From Inia geoffrensis (lineage: Eukaryota; Chordata; Mammalia; Artiodactyla; Iniidae): a stretch of DNA of 64,000 nucleotides. Numbering within the stretch: the stretch's first letter is position 1; every line of letters begins with the position of its first letter. The stretch is taken from contig CM070904.1 in NCBI GenBank assembly GCA_036417435.1, positions 65,750,908-65,814,907 of the forward strand. Reading direction: 5' to 3'. Position numbers and translations under genes: made by a program. The notes beneath the pieces are model-generated. The model worked only from the letters and a program-made list of their open reading frames with translations. It had not been told where the DNA came from and searched no databases. This document shows, piece by piece, positions 45,896 through 56,900 of this stretch.

Positions 45896-47028
45896 ATGAA
45901 TATATTTTTTGAGAATGTTTAGTACTTGGCAACTTAACAATAGCTCTAGGGCTATGAAATACAGATCCTTAAACCATAGTCTTTAAATTTCTCTCAGAAA
46001 AAAACCAGCATAGATGACTCTTTTTATTTGATGGTATCTAAGCAGAACCCAGCAGAAAACACAGGGAACAGACCAGCCCTTGAAGAAAACAAATATAAAG
46101 AGTGTGCTGATTAGTTACATCTGCTCTGGTGCTTGCAGGCACAGCAGAAGGTGAGTCTGCTGACGGTTTGAGAAGAAAATGTAGGGTCCCTGGCTTAATA
46201 AAAAGCAATCTTCGTCCTCTCTACAATCCCCGTGGGGTTCATTCACTTGGAAGAGTGACATCAGTGCATTCAATTGAAACTACCAGATTCGGTGAAACAA
46301 GCACTAGACACAAGTGGCAACCACATGTTTCTCCTTAGTGATGGTCCTGGCTGGTGACCAATTCCAGAAAAGCATTATGCAGGCTGGGAATTTGAAAGGC
46401 CAGAGGAGCAGCTATCTTTTTTTTTTTTTATGTTTTTCATAACAAATAATAGAACATTGTGAAGAAACACAAGGGAGAAGCATGCCAAGCAGGGCCGCTG
46501 CAAATAAAACCAAGAATTCCCGAAGATACTGAGGTTAACAAAGGAAAAATGCAGCCGTCGTGAATGCGGTTTGTGTCTAAATCCTCCACCCAGTACATAA
46601 GGGGATGCCTTCACTTAGCTACTGCTGTCCCTGAACAGAGGTGAGAGGGATGCTGGTAATAACAAAGACAGTCCCCAATGATGGCAAGTCTAATTACAGG
46701 AGGAAAAAAAAGTGCAGTGAAAGAAAGAGTTTGGTTTTCCCAAGACGTCACTTTATTACCAGCCTGACACGGCAACTTTAAGGGTCATTTCTTTACGGTC
46801 ACTAAAATACCAAAACAGTCGGAAAAAACAGCAGAGGCCACAGCCAAAGCCCCTGATGCTTCATTTCTGAAAACATTTTCCCACAATGGCAGCTTTTAAA
46901 AATTGTTTTCCCCCTTTTATTTAAAGAACCAATTTTGTTCCTCTGGATATCTGTAAATAGTCAACAGGGTAAAAAGAAGAGGGAGGGCGGGAGGAGAAAG
47001 GTGAAGAAGTGAACACACACAGACACAC
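45896..47028. other. Intergenic DNA, repeat-poor
   Basis: No gene recognised. Two splice-like signals bracket a 12-base segment at 46139-46150. No recognisable transposable element in this stretch. Confidence 0.4.
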
Positions 47029-47052
47029 GCAGAAAGAGAGAGAGAGAGAGGA
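47029..47052 (+). repeat. GA simple repeat
   Basis: Short GA-rich run between 'cacgcagaaa' and 'ggaagaatg'. Confidence 0.75.
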
Positions 47053-48124
47053 AGAATGAGAATGAATAATCAAGAGGTTTAAAGCATTAAGAAAAGTATA
47101 AATCTATTCTTTGGAAAACTTTTCTAGAAATTAGCAAAATATCTTACCATGTACATTAAATTAGATTTTTCTTGAATGAGTAATAATCTTTTAAAATGTC
47201 TATTCTCAGTCATTAAGTATGCTAAAAAGGGAATGATAATGAATGTTATAAATCTAGAGAAAGTTCTTTTAAAATATTGCTATTATTCCCACAGCATATT
47301 CTAGTAAAGAATATCGATTATAGCTAAACAGTCATAAATGAACACAATCTCATTTTTCTGGCTATGAGCCTGTTAATTCAGACAGGACTTAACCTCAAGG
47401 AGTCTGAACTCATAAGGATTTACCGTGTACGTAGTGAAACGTTTAGAAAGAGGAGGGAAACCATAGGTGAGGCACATGTATTTGGAACTACAAATATCCT
47501 CAGAGAGTAAGTATGCACCACAGAGTTGCTTGTAAGGCAAATTTCTGCATATGAAATCTTGCAATTCCATCCCTTCCTTTATAAAATCTGACATGCCTCC
47601 ACTGAGGAAACCTGGAATCACAGAGCTTCAAAATCACATTAAATGGTACTGCAAACCTTTATTAGTTATACATAGAATAGCAAAGTGATTTTTTTCTCAT
47701 ATAATAACAATTATCAGCACTAAGTTACATGATATAATGCATATTTTGACTGTCAGTTCCTGAACCCATGTTTTTTGTTTATTTGTTTTTGTTTTTCCTC
47801 CATGCCCAAATGGTACCACAAAATGTGGGCATGAAGTGAAAATCTTTAGACCTTCTGTTGTAACAGGCATATCATTTCACTGCCTCAGGCAACTGTGGAG
47901 AATGGAACTGCTATCAGGAAATTTTTCCCTCTCCAAGTATGTTGATGAAGTAGGATCTTAGATTTGCTTTCTTCTCTCTCTTATGCTGATATTTCATTTT
48001 ACTTCTATAAAATTAGACAATTCATTCCTACTCTCAAGGTTCTGTATGTAAAGAGCATAGATTTCAGTTTGCAGATCTTTAGAATATGTCTATATTATAA
48101 AGCTGATTCCTAACTAATCTCCCT
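47053..48124. other. AT-rich intergenic DNA
   Basis: No gene or confident repeat seen; an 82-codon minus-strand frame at 47373-47621 has no domain. Confidence 0.5.
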
Positions 48125-48730
48125 ACTTTCATTCTTCCCTCCTCCTTCCATTATTCTGTGCAGTGAAGCTAGAGTAATCTTTTAAAAAAGGAAATGAGAT
48201 AATGTTACTAGGACATTAGAAAAAAATCTTCCAGTGAGTTCTCGCTGTACCCAGAATAAATCCAAAGTTATTGCCATGGCCAACAAGACCCCGACTGATC
48301 TGCCCCCGCATGTTGCCCCAGCCTCTACCTCCACCACCCACCACTCTTACTGAACTTCCATCAGGTTCCTTTCCTCCTCTAGGCTGGAGCTCTCACTTCT
48401 GCCTGGAATGACTTTTGACCTCCCTTTCCTTTGAGTCTCACTTCAAATGTCATCTCCTCAGAGAGCCTTTCCCTGGTTAAACTTCTAAAGTGCTTTCTTC
48501 AGTTACTGTGTCCTCCCCTAGTTATTTCCTCCAACTGCACTCTTCACAGTCAGTACTTTTGTTGGTTAGTCATGTGTTTGCTTTGTATTTTCTGCCTGCC
48601 CTAGCCCACCACTAGAATAAAGCTCCAGGAGAGGAAAAATCTTGTCTGTTCTGTTGACTTCTGTATCTTCAGAACCTAGTACAGTGCTTAATATACAATA
48701 GATGCTCAATGAGTAAATGAATGAATTCAA
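48125..48730 (+). repeat. L2 LINE 3' end, long copy
   Basis: The best L2 in the window, about 600 bp: 'acccagaataaatccaaagt', 'ctgatctgcccccgcatgtt', 'ctcacttctgcctggaatga', 'tctcacttcaaatgtcatct', 'ctccaggagaggaaaaatct' and 'agatgctcaatgagtaaatg', ending in a 'atgaatgaattc' type tail. Non-functional remnant of ORF2 end and 3' UTR. Confidence 0.88.
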
Positions 48731-49260
48731 TGTTGATGAGAGTTCTGTCGTGTCTTTATGAAATCATTGAACTTCCAAAGAGGTAGACTGTTACAAGGTA
48801 AGACTTCCTGAATCCTGATCAGACCCTATAGACAGAGAGAATTGAAAGGGAATTTTTAATTTTTACTGAAATGATTTAAACTAAATTCTTTGCCTAATGT
48901 ATGGAAGCTTTTTGCTGTGCTTGAGTTCTTTTGTTACAGAGCTATGTATGTCTGTGGTTTTTTAAATGGCCATACTCTTGACTCCAAAAGCTCAAGGAAC
49001 TCACAGAACTGGTGACAGAGCTAATTTTATACTTATCACTAATCATTAACGGTACTGAACCGTTGATGATTACCACTTATCAGTTTGTAACCCAACCCTT
49101 TGCAGAAAGCATCACCATGATGCTAATAACAAAAATTCCAATGTTATTCAGATACTTCTGGCACCAGCTTTTTATTGACTGAGAATTTAGGGATAAAAGG
49201 GATAGAACCAATAATGAATAAATTGAAATTTAAAAAATAATAAATGTTTTCATTGGATAT
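48731..49260. other. AT-rich intergenic DNA with a hairpin
   Basis: No gene recognised. Contains the inverted repeat at 49041-49071. Confidence 0.5.
49041..49071. repeat. Short inverted repeat (hairpin)
   Basis: Arms aatcattaacggt (49041-49053) and accgttgatgatt (49059-49071) are complementary at 12 of 13 positions, the thirteenth being a possible G-T pair in RNA, around a 5-base loop. Function unknown; could be a relic of a small inverted-repeat transposon. Confidence 0.75.
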
Positions 49261-49269
49261 ATTAAGGTT

Positions 49270-49730
49270 TTGATGAATTTATTTATGCCTTAGGGGAACG
49301 TTTGAGTAATTGGAATGCATGTTACCCTAATGAGATGACTCATTCTGAGCCCCAAATAGCTTCACAATGGGGGGCTGGTTACCAGAAAGACTTAACTACC
49401 TTTTTGTCCTATGTGATTCTTCTTTTGGTTGGTCCTCTGGATCTACATCCTTTATAATAAAACTAATCTTAACTCTAGCACTTTCTTGAATTCTGTGAGC
49501 TGTTCTAGTGAGTTAGTAAACCGGCGGGGGTTATGAAAAACCTCAAATTTTTAAGCCAGTCAGTCAGAAGTGCAGGTTGCCTGGATTGTCTAGGGCCCCC
49601 CAAAGTGAAGCTGGTGTCTGAACATGGGGCAGTCCTGTGGAGAACCGAGCCTTAACTTGTGAAATCTGATGCTAACTCTAGTGTCAGGATTGTAGTGTAG
49701 TACACCCAAATGAGGGTGAACAGAATAGTT
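49270..49730 (+). mobile_element. Solo ERVL/MaLR-like LTR, copy 2
   Basis: LTR-like order: 'ttggttggtcctctggatct', 'cctttataataaaactaatc' (with the AATAAA polyadenylation signal), 'tctgtgagctgttctagtga', 'aagccagtcagtcagaagtg', 'ggtgtctgaacatggggcag' and 'ctgatgctaactctagtgtc'. The same family is present at 16650-17370. Boundaries approximate; no internal retroviral genes. Confidence 0.5.
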
Positions 49731-49889
49731 AACTATTTCCTTAATATCCTAAAATGAATCCAACTTCCCCAATCTCTTCATTCTTTATAACTGCAAGAAG
49801 TTTAGTGCCCTCTCCAGTTAATTCTGATGGCTCCTGCAGGGGGACTCGTGGTTGTTCAACTTGAACTCATGTTCCTTGATCAGTTTTTA

Positions 49890-50050
49890 CTCCTTTGTCC
49901 ACTCAACAACTTCAACTGAGAACTTAGTAAGGACTAGACACTGTGCTGGATCCTGGGTATTAGGGTGTATCAGCACATAAGACAGAAATGGTCCTTGTTT
50001 TAATGGAGTTCGCAGCCTATTGGCATAGACCAAGATACTCCAACAAACAG
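49890..50050 (+). repeat. Ancient mammalian repeat fragment
   Basis: 'ggactagacactgtgctgga', 'tcctgggtattagggtgtat' and 'gtccttgttttaatggagtt' match the same unnamed old repeat type as 22215-22375. Confidence 0.4.
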
Positions 50051-51609
50051 ACGACCATGTGAGTGATTGTAAATTGTGTCCCTTTATCCTTCCTTATGCC
50101 TTTCCCTTTCCTCAACAATTCACTCCAAGCAATAGTTACAGCTCATTCTCTTTTATTTTCCGAGTTGCCACTAACAAAGTACGTCTGTGTCTTACAGGCT
50201 TTTTCTGTTGGTTTGGGGATTAATGCGGGTAAAATACTGCATAGAGTTAGAAACAATTTAACCTAACTATCAGACATCATTTTTCTAAAATTCCTAATCC
50301 ATCACTGCTACAGGAAGTCCATTTTGGGCTATTTTCCTCAAATCCCTGCCAGGCCACCAAGTTGCTGCGCCTGCTTTCTCCTTTCAGGGAGGCCTCTCTC
50401 TCTCCTCATTTAACTTAAAAATCCCTGCTAGTCTATTCTGAAGAGCTCCCTTATGGCTCAGTGTCTCACTTTTCTTTCTGCTCAAAGAACGTGGCTACCT
50501 GCTCATGACCAGCAGGTTCATTAAAATATGTCCCTACATAAAATAGCATGCTTCTTTTTATTACATCCCAGGCCCTGCCACCACCAAATGCAAAAATGTC
50601 TTCACGGTAAAACATAATGTCATAGTACCAGAAGTGTAGTACAAATATTAATGCTAAAGGCTTTCTTTTCTTAAACACTTTTCCTTTTCTATTGCATTAT
50701 TCTCTTTCCTTTTGTCCAGTTTGAGTATCTAAGATTGCTCAGAGTATGTTTAGATTAATGTTTAGTTTACATATTTATTACTACAATTGTAAGTAATCAT
50801 ATGGGCAAATATTATGGATTTTATTTATCCTGTTTTTCCCTTTATTAATATAGGTTATTTAAATATTTACATCTGTCTCTATCTTTATATTATGAGAACA
50901 TGTGTGTCTGTGTTTATGTGTGTGTGTATATATGTATACATACATAATTATATATAATTATATTATACTATCAAAATTTGATATTAGCAAAGTGACACTA
51001 TGCTATAGAAAGACGGATGTTGAAAAAGCAAAAAGAAAAGGTCTATAAGCATAGCTTCATTTCATTTTTTTCTTCAGTTAGGCATTGGTTATTTCTGTAT
51101 GCAAAATCATTTAAACCATATTTTTTTCTTAAAATGACCAGTCAAATAAATGATTTGAATATTTATTTTATTTGCAGAAATAAACTGTTATGTCCCTTAC
51201 TTGACTAATTAATTTTGTGTAATGTAGTCCTAGGTATTGCCTTAATATTCCTTCTACCAAGCACACTTCCTATTGAGGTGACGTCAAAGGACTTTGCAGT
51301 GTGGACAGACCCATAAATCTACCTAGTTTCATACTGAGATGAAGATCTCCAAACTCAAATTCGGTACAGGTCATAAGCAGTGCAATGAATCACATTCTCC
51401 AAAGGCATTTGACCTGACTTCAAATTATTTCCATGTTTTGTAGATGCAACAGACTATATAAGGAAACTTTGTCCCTTTTGCCTATAATCCCTGGGAGATG
51501 CTGTGTGGACGTCCTGAGTGTATGTAGCATGTACGTAATACTGGATCCCAACTTGGGTATCATTTCCTGGACTACAATGAATCCACTTCTTTCTGACTAC
51601 ATTCAGCTT
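50051..51609. other. AT-rich intergenic DNA
   Basis: No gene recognised. A TG/TA-rich low-complexity tract lies at about 50900-50962. Confidence 0.5.
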
Positions 51610-51619
51610 GCAAGAAGTA

Positions 51620-51626
<7 letters not shown>

Positions 51627-51651
<25 letters not shown>

Positions 51652-51838
51652 ACGCGGGCTTCTCACTGTTGTGGCCTCTCTCGTTGCGGAGCACAGGCTC
51701 CGGACGCGCAGGCTCAGTGGCCATGGCTCACGGGCCCAGCCGCTCCGCGGCATGTGGTATCTTCCCAGACCGGGTCACGAACCCGCATCCCCTGCATCGG
51801 CAGGCGGACTCTCAACCACTGCGCCACCAGGGAAGCCC
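51627..51838 (-). mobile_element. CHR-type SINE with 17-bp target duplication
   Basis: Complete minus-strand SINE: T-run, 'gctgtacgcgggcttctcac', body, 'gcgccaccagggaagccc'. Flanked by gcaagaagtatttttt plus T (51610-51626 and 51839-51855), a perfect duplication. The 166-codon frame at 51433-51933 and others here run through the SINE and are not genes. Confidence 0.96.
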
Positions 51839-51855
51839 GCAAGAAGTATTTTTTA

Positions 51856-52934
51856 AGTGCCTACTATATGCCAGGCACCTCAACAGGAGATCTGAGAGGA
51901 GAAAACATCACTGGTTCTTTGGTAGCCAGTTGAAAACAACAAAAACAGAGACAAAAACTCACATTTAGAGATTCTCTTCTCTTTTGTTGGAAATGGCTCA
52001 TTGCAGGTCCTCCTCAGTGTAATATTCTAACACACTTGGTTGCCAGACCCTGCTTAGCTATTATCATACAGAGCAAATAATTTTTAGAGCTATGAGTTTC
52101 CTGTTTTTAAAGAAAACACAGAGCATATAGGAGGAGAGGAACAGATCTGGCATTAGTTAAGGCTTTAATGCCAAAAAATGAAATACTAAAGTAGACCAAA
52201 ATAAACCACTATAAAATCTGCCTGTCAAAATAGGAGTTATGTCTGTGCTCTGTAGATGTAGAATTAGCCTTTGAATGTTTTCTCCTACATAGACCTCCCC
52301 GAACTTTGCTAACAGCTGTGGAGACGGTGCAGAATGAATTTGATGTTGGAGTCATCAAATCTTTCCAGAAGAATTTTGATTTATTAAGGTTAAATTATAG
52401 CTATATCTGATTTTCTTGTTAATGTACAAATGGGGACAAGATGTCATTTTCCCACCATTCTCTTTCCATTTAAGTACATTAAATGCACTTTAAGGCAGAG
52501 AATCTCTAAGTGAGAGAGCAAGCTTTTCTGACTTTGGTATGTAATTGTTTACAATCAGTTAAAATAAAGTACAAAATGGATGGTGAAAAAAATTACTCTA
52601 CTATTCCATTTCCATGAAATCAATTCTTATTTATTTCCAAATAAACCAATTAATGGGCGATAGGAGATTTAGAAAAGGAAATAGTTGATTTGGGCAGCTT
52701 TTCTGAAGGCACCTGAAGATGAAGGAGAAATCTCATCCTGCTTTGGTTCCACACTCTGAGGTGAATGCCCCCTGACATGTTTTCAACTTAAACACAATGT
52801 GAAAAAGGATTGTGACTAAGGATAATTGGGTTCTAATTCTGTCTGAGCCATTAGCTAGCTGGGTCACCTTCAGTAAGTTCTTTTCTTCACTGTTCTCGTT
52901 TTGACTTTTTTTTCCCATTTTTCTCACTTTGACT
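51856..52934. other. Intergenic DNA
   Basis: A short MIR-like trace ('gtgcctactatatgccaggc') lies at about 51857-51885; otherwise no gene or confident repeat. Confidence 0.5.
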
Positions 52935-53905
52935 TTATCTTTGTTATTGAAGTATAATTGACATACAATGTTATATTAGTTTCAGGTGTACAACGCAGTG
53001 GTTAGACATTTATGTACAAGATGATCACTATGGTAAGTCTAGTTACCATCTATCACCGTTGAAGTTATTACAGTATTATTGACTATATTCCCTATTTTGT
53101 ATATTACACCCCCATGACTTATTTATTTTATAACTGGAAGCTTTGTGCCTCTAATTCCCTTCACCTATTTCATCCGTCACCCCCAACCCTCTCCTCGCTG
53201 GCAACCACCCATTTGTTCTCTGTATCTATGAATCTGTTTCTGTTTTGTTTCGTTTTATTTTTTCATTTGTTTTGTTATTTAGATTCCACATATAAGTGAA
53301 ATCATATGGTATTTGTCTTTCTCTGTCTGACTTATTTCACTTAGCATAATACTTTCTAGGTCCAACCATGTCATCACAGATTGCAAGATTTTGTTCCTTT
53401 TTATAGCTGAGTAATATTCCATTGTATATATGTACCCCATCTTCTTTATCCATTTGTCTATTGATAGACACTTTGGTTGCTTCCATATCTTGGCTATTGT
53501 GAATAGTGCTGCAATGAACAGATGGGTGCATAATCTTTTCAAATTAATGTTTTCATTTTCTTTGTGTAAATACTCAGAAGTGGGATTGTTGGATCATACA
53601 GCAGTTCTACTTTTAATTTTTGGAGAAACCTCCATACTCTTTTCAATAGTGGCTGCACCAGTTTACATTCCCACCCACAGTGCATGGGGGGTTGCTTTTT
53701 CCCCAAATTCTTGCCAACACTTGTTATTTTCTGTGTTTGATAATAGCCCTTCTGACAGGTGTGAGGTAATATCTCATTTTGGTTTTGATGTGCATTTCCC
53801 TGATGATTAGTGATGTTGAGCACCTTTTCATGTATCTGTTGGTCATCTGTGTTCTTCGGAAAAATGTCTATTTAGGTCCTCTGCCCATTTTTAAATCAGA
53901 TATTT
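52935..53905 (-). mobile_element. Older L1 LINE, 5'-truncated
   Basis: Minus-strand L1 3' end of about 970 bp, more diverged than the L1s at 44195 and 56532: 'gaagtataattgacatacaa', 'tcaggtgtacaacgcagtgg', then the C-terminal ORF2 region. Translated minus-strand pieces include YNGILLSYKK and EISQTEKDKYHMISLICGI, the latter close to the ORF2 C-terminus, and [13 protein letters not shown] upstream. No target duplication found. Confidence 0.9.
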
Positions 53906-55605
53906 AATTTTTTTGAGTAAGTTATTACACATGTCTGGGCTTCAGATATTATTTGAAAATAAAGGGGTTCAGTACATTGTTTTCAGTTGTGGCCCAGGGG
54001 GGTCTAAGGAATATATTCATGAAGGTTGTAGAGCTTGGGCTAGCAGGCAGGGTTCCCCCAATCCTGTCTCAACCAAAGCATCCCTGCTTCTCTCAGAATC
54101 ATTTATCTTTCTTCCAAATAAGATTTTGCTTGGCAAGAACTCTGACACTAAAATCAATTAGAGTATCTTTCACCCCTTAAAGTTTATGGCCCTTTCTTTA
54201 TGGTCTCTAGCTCCTTTAGCCACTTTGAGCTACCAGTTCCCAAGCAATTCATCTTCCTCCTTTCTGGTAAAGGACTAGAGCAGGGTAAAATTAAACTGAG
54301 TAGGTGAGTTTTCCTTAAGATGTGATCCAGATTTCACTTGTGCAGGAAGTCATGAAAGTTGTCCAACTCTTGGAAAAGAATTGTTAAATGCAGTAAGATA
54401 GCTTTAGAGATTTTATAGTGGCTTATTTTAGAATACATTAGTAATTCATTTTTGGCATGTCAGCTCCCACTAATGTCAAGTTGTGCTCTGGGACTTTTGC
54501 AAAATAGATCACACTTATGCATATTTTCCAGCTCTCATAGTGATACAGAACATTTGTGCAGGCTTTTGTCCAGTCTACACACAGTTGAAAAGATATTTTT
54601 TGCTGCTTTAAGTACTATTAACTATCTCTCTGTTGCCAAATCTAGGGCCAATTTTCAGCTCCATCTTCTTCCAGTTTTCTAAGACATGTCAATGATGGCT
54701 CTCATTTACTGATATAACTCGTTTCACCCCATTATTGGTTCCTGATCATCTTCATTTCTCATGACTGCTTCTTTTCCTTTCAGTATGAATATTAATTGAT
54801 GCTTTGAATTACTTCCTCTGGCTATGCTTTGATCACAGATCTATGCTTAACCTGTGTTCCCCCGTCTCCTTATTAATTCCTTGCAGAACTTCATGTCCAC
54901 GTAGGTGATGCCCACATCTACACCCTAGCCCTGTCTTCTTACTTAGGCTCTAAATGTCTATTTCTTTTTAGCTCCATGATATCTTCAATACATGTTACAC
55001 CAACACCTCAAATTCATCTGCTCCAGCTAAATTCAGCTTTCCCTACTCCCCAGCCCAATACTGGTTCTTTTTCTCTGACCTGATCTATTAAAATCTATCA
55101 CTGGTACCATAGATTTTCTATGCCCTTTGTTCCTAGAAAAGCAGTTTTTAGATGTTTCTCCTCCAAAGCTATTACATATCTTCTTCAAATCTACTAGAAT
55201 AAACTAATAAACATGCTAGAGCAACAGTTCCAGTGGAAGCAATGGTTGGAGGCTCCTTATTGGCTAACATTTTCCCTCCCTCCCTCTCCTGCATATCCTT
55301 GGTATTGGAGGAAAGTTTGGAACCTGCTGCCTTAAAATTCATAGTTGACTGTTGTTTTCCTTTACTTTCTTTTTCTACTTTGTCACTAAGCTTCATTTTT
55401 TCTCATTATAACCTCTGGAGGTTTTCTTTTTAAATCACATTCTCCATTCTTACCCTGTTAGCCTTCACTGGTAGCTCTTTTCTCTAGATTCCTGTTGCAC
55501 TTCATTTATGCTATGGGGCTTATAACCTACTTGTTTTCAAATTAGATTCTGAATAAATTAGTTTTGTCTCCAAGACAGTAAGTATTTTAAGGGATTATCT
55601 TTCCA
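53906..55605. other. Intergenic DNA, nothing recognised
   Basis: About 1.7 kb with no recognised gene. Frames of 66-82 codons lack domains. Confidence 0.5.
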
Positions 55606-55607
55606 GG

Positions 55608-55655
55608 CATCCATCATCCATCCATCCATCCATCCATCCATCCATCCATCCATCC
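55608..55655 (+). repeat. CATC tetranucleotide microsatellite
   Basis: About eleven tandem CATC units after 'ccaggcatccat', likely length-polymorphic. Followed by a short old-repeat trace ('attgagtctaccacatgtca'). Confidence 0.93.
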
Positions 55656-55720
55656 TTTATCTATTTATTGAGTCTACCACATGTCAGGCACAGTGTTAAT
55701 TTAAGCATTACACAGAACTA

Positions 55721-55967
55721 CAGTTGATTCTTGAACAATGCAGGGGGTTAGGAGCACTGACCCTCTATGCAGTCAAAAAGGCACGTATAACTTATAGTCT
55801 GCCTTCTGTTTCCACGCTTCCTTCCGTATCCCAGGTTCTGCAGCCATGGATTCAACCAGCCTTCAACTAACCGCAGATGGCGCAGCACTGTAATATTTAC
55901 TATTGAAAACTAATCTGCCTATAAGTGGACCTGAACAGTATAAACACATGTTGTTCAACAGTCAACT
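55721..55967 (+). mobile_element. Tigger-class DNA transposon (non-autonomous)
   Basis: About 250-bp TcMar-Tigger-type relic: terminal CAGTTGATTCTTGAACAATG at the left and, on the other strand, a matching AGTTGACTGTTGAACAAC at the right. Flanking TA dinucleotides occur at the left (55719-55720) and approximately at the right. The interior 'accgcagatggcgcagcact' and 'cctataagtggacctgaaca' fit such elements. No transposase. Confidence 0.7.
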
Positions 55968-56179
55968 TATAACTGTAGTTAAGGCAAATAAGGTTTCTGC
56001 CTCCATGGTGATACTTTGGGTTCCCCAACTCTAACAAACCTTGTATTTGGAACATAGAAAATGTACATTTAACTCTTGCTAATGAACAGAAACTGATTAA
56101 ATATCTTTCTGTTTTACTAAAATGAGCGTTTTAATTTTCTTTCTACGCACCTCTCTATTAGGGCTAGTTGAACATAAGG

Positions 56180-56414
56180 CAGTGGTTCTAGACAGTGGTT
56201 GATTTTGCTCTCATTCCCTCCCCCGTCCCCTGGGACATTTGGCAATGTCTGGAGACATTTTTGTTACAACTGGAGTGGTGGTAGTGAGTGCTACTGGCAT
56301 CTAGGGGGTAGAGCCCAGGGATGCTGCTTAACAACCTACCAGCACAGGACAGCCCCCGACAATAAAGAATTATCCAGCTGAGAGTGTCAATAGTGCCAAG
56401 ATTGAGAAACTCTA
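56180..56414 (+). mobile_element. MER20 hAT-Charlie transposon
   Basis: Near-complete non-autonomous element: CAGTGGTTCT at the left end, 'gggacatttggcaatgtctg', 'gagacatttttgttacaact', 'gctactggcatctagggggt', 'acaataaagaattatccagc' and a right end like 'attgagaaactct'. The order and about 235-bp length fit MER20. An 8-bp host duplication is not obvious. Confidence 0.88.
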
Positions 56415-56900
56415 GTCTAAGATATTGAGTTCACATATATTCACTTTCTTAAACAGTCAACTATTTGTTTCATTTATTAGGTTTTCTAAATTTTTTTTTC
56501 CATTATACCACACTTCCTCACGTGCATTATCTTTTTTTTTCTTTAACATCTTTATTGGAGTATAATTGCTTTACAATGGTGTGTTAGTTTCTGCCTTATA
56601 ACAAAGTGAATCAGCTATACATATACATATATCCCCATACCTCCTCCCTCTTGTGTCTCCCTCCCACCCTCCATATCCCACCCCTCTAGGTGGTCACAAA
56701 GCACGGAGCTGATCTCCCTCTGCTATGTGGCTGCTTCCTACTAGCTATCCATTTTACATTTGGTAGTGTATGTATGTCCATGGCACTCTCTCACTTCGTC
56801 GCAGCTTACCCTTCCCCCTACCCGTGTCCTCAAGTCCATTCTCTAAGTCTGCGTGTTTATTCCTGTCCTGCCCCTAGGTTCTTCAGAACCATTTCTTTTT

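Noticed and set aside
51433..51933. 166-codon open frame, the longest plus-strand frame here
   Set aside because: It runs from unique DNA through the whole minus-strand SINE including its T-run (polyphenylalanine). Similar frames appear in every SINE copy (21026-21305, 25523-25908, 32101-32460), so it is translated repeat.
55608..55655. CRISPR-like direct repeats
   Set aside because: Simple tandem CATC without spacers in a mammalian nuclear sequence.
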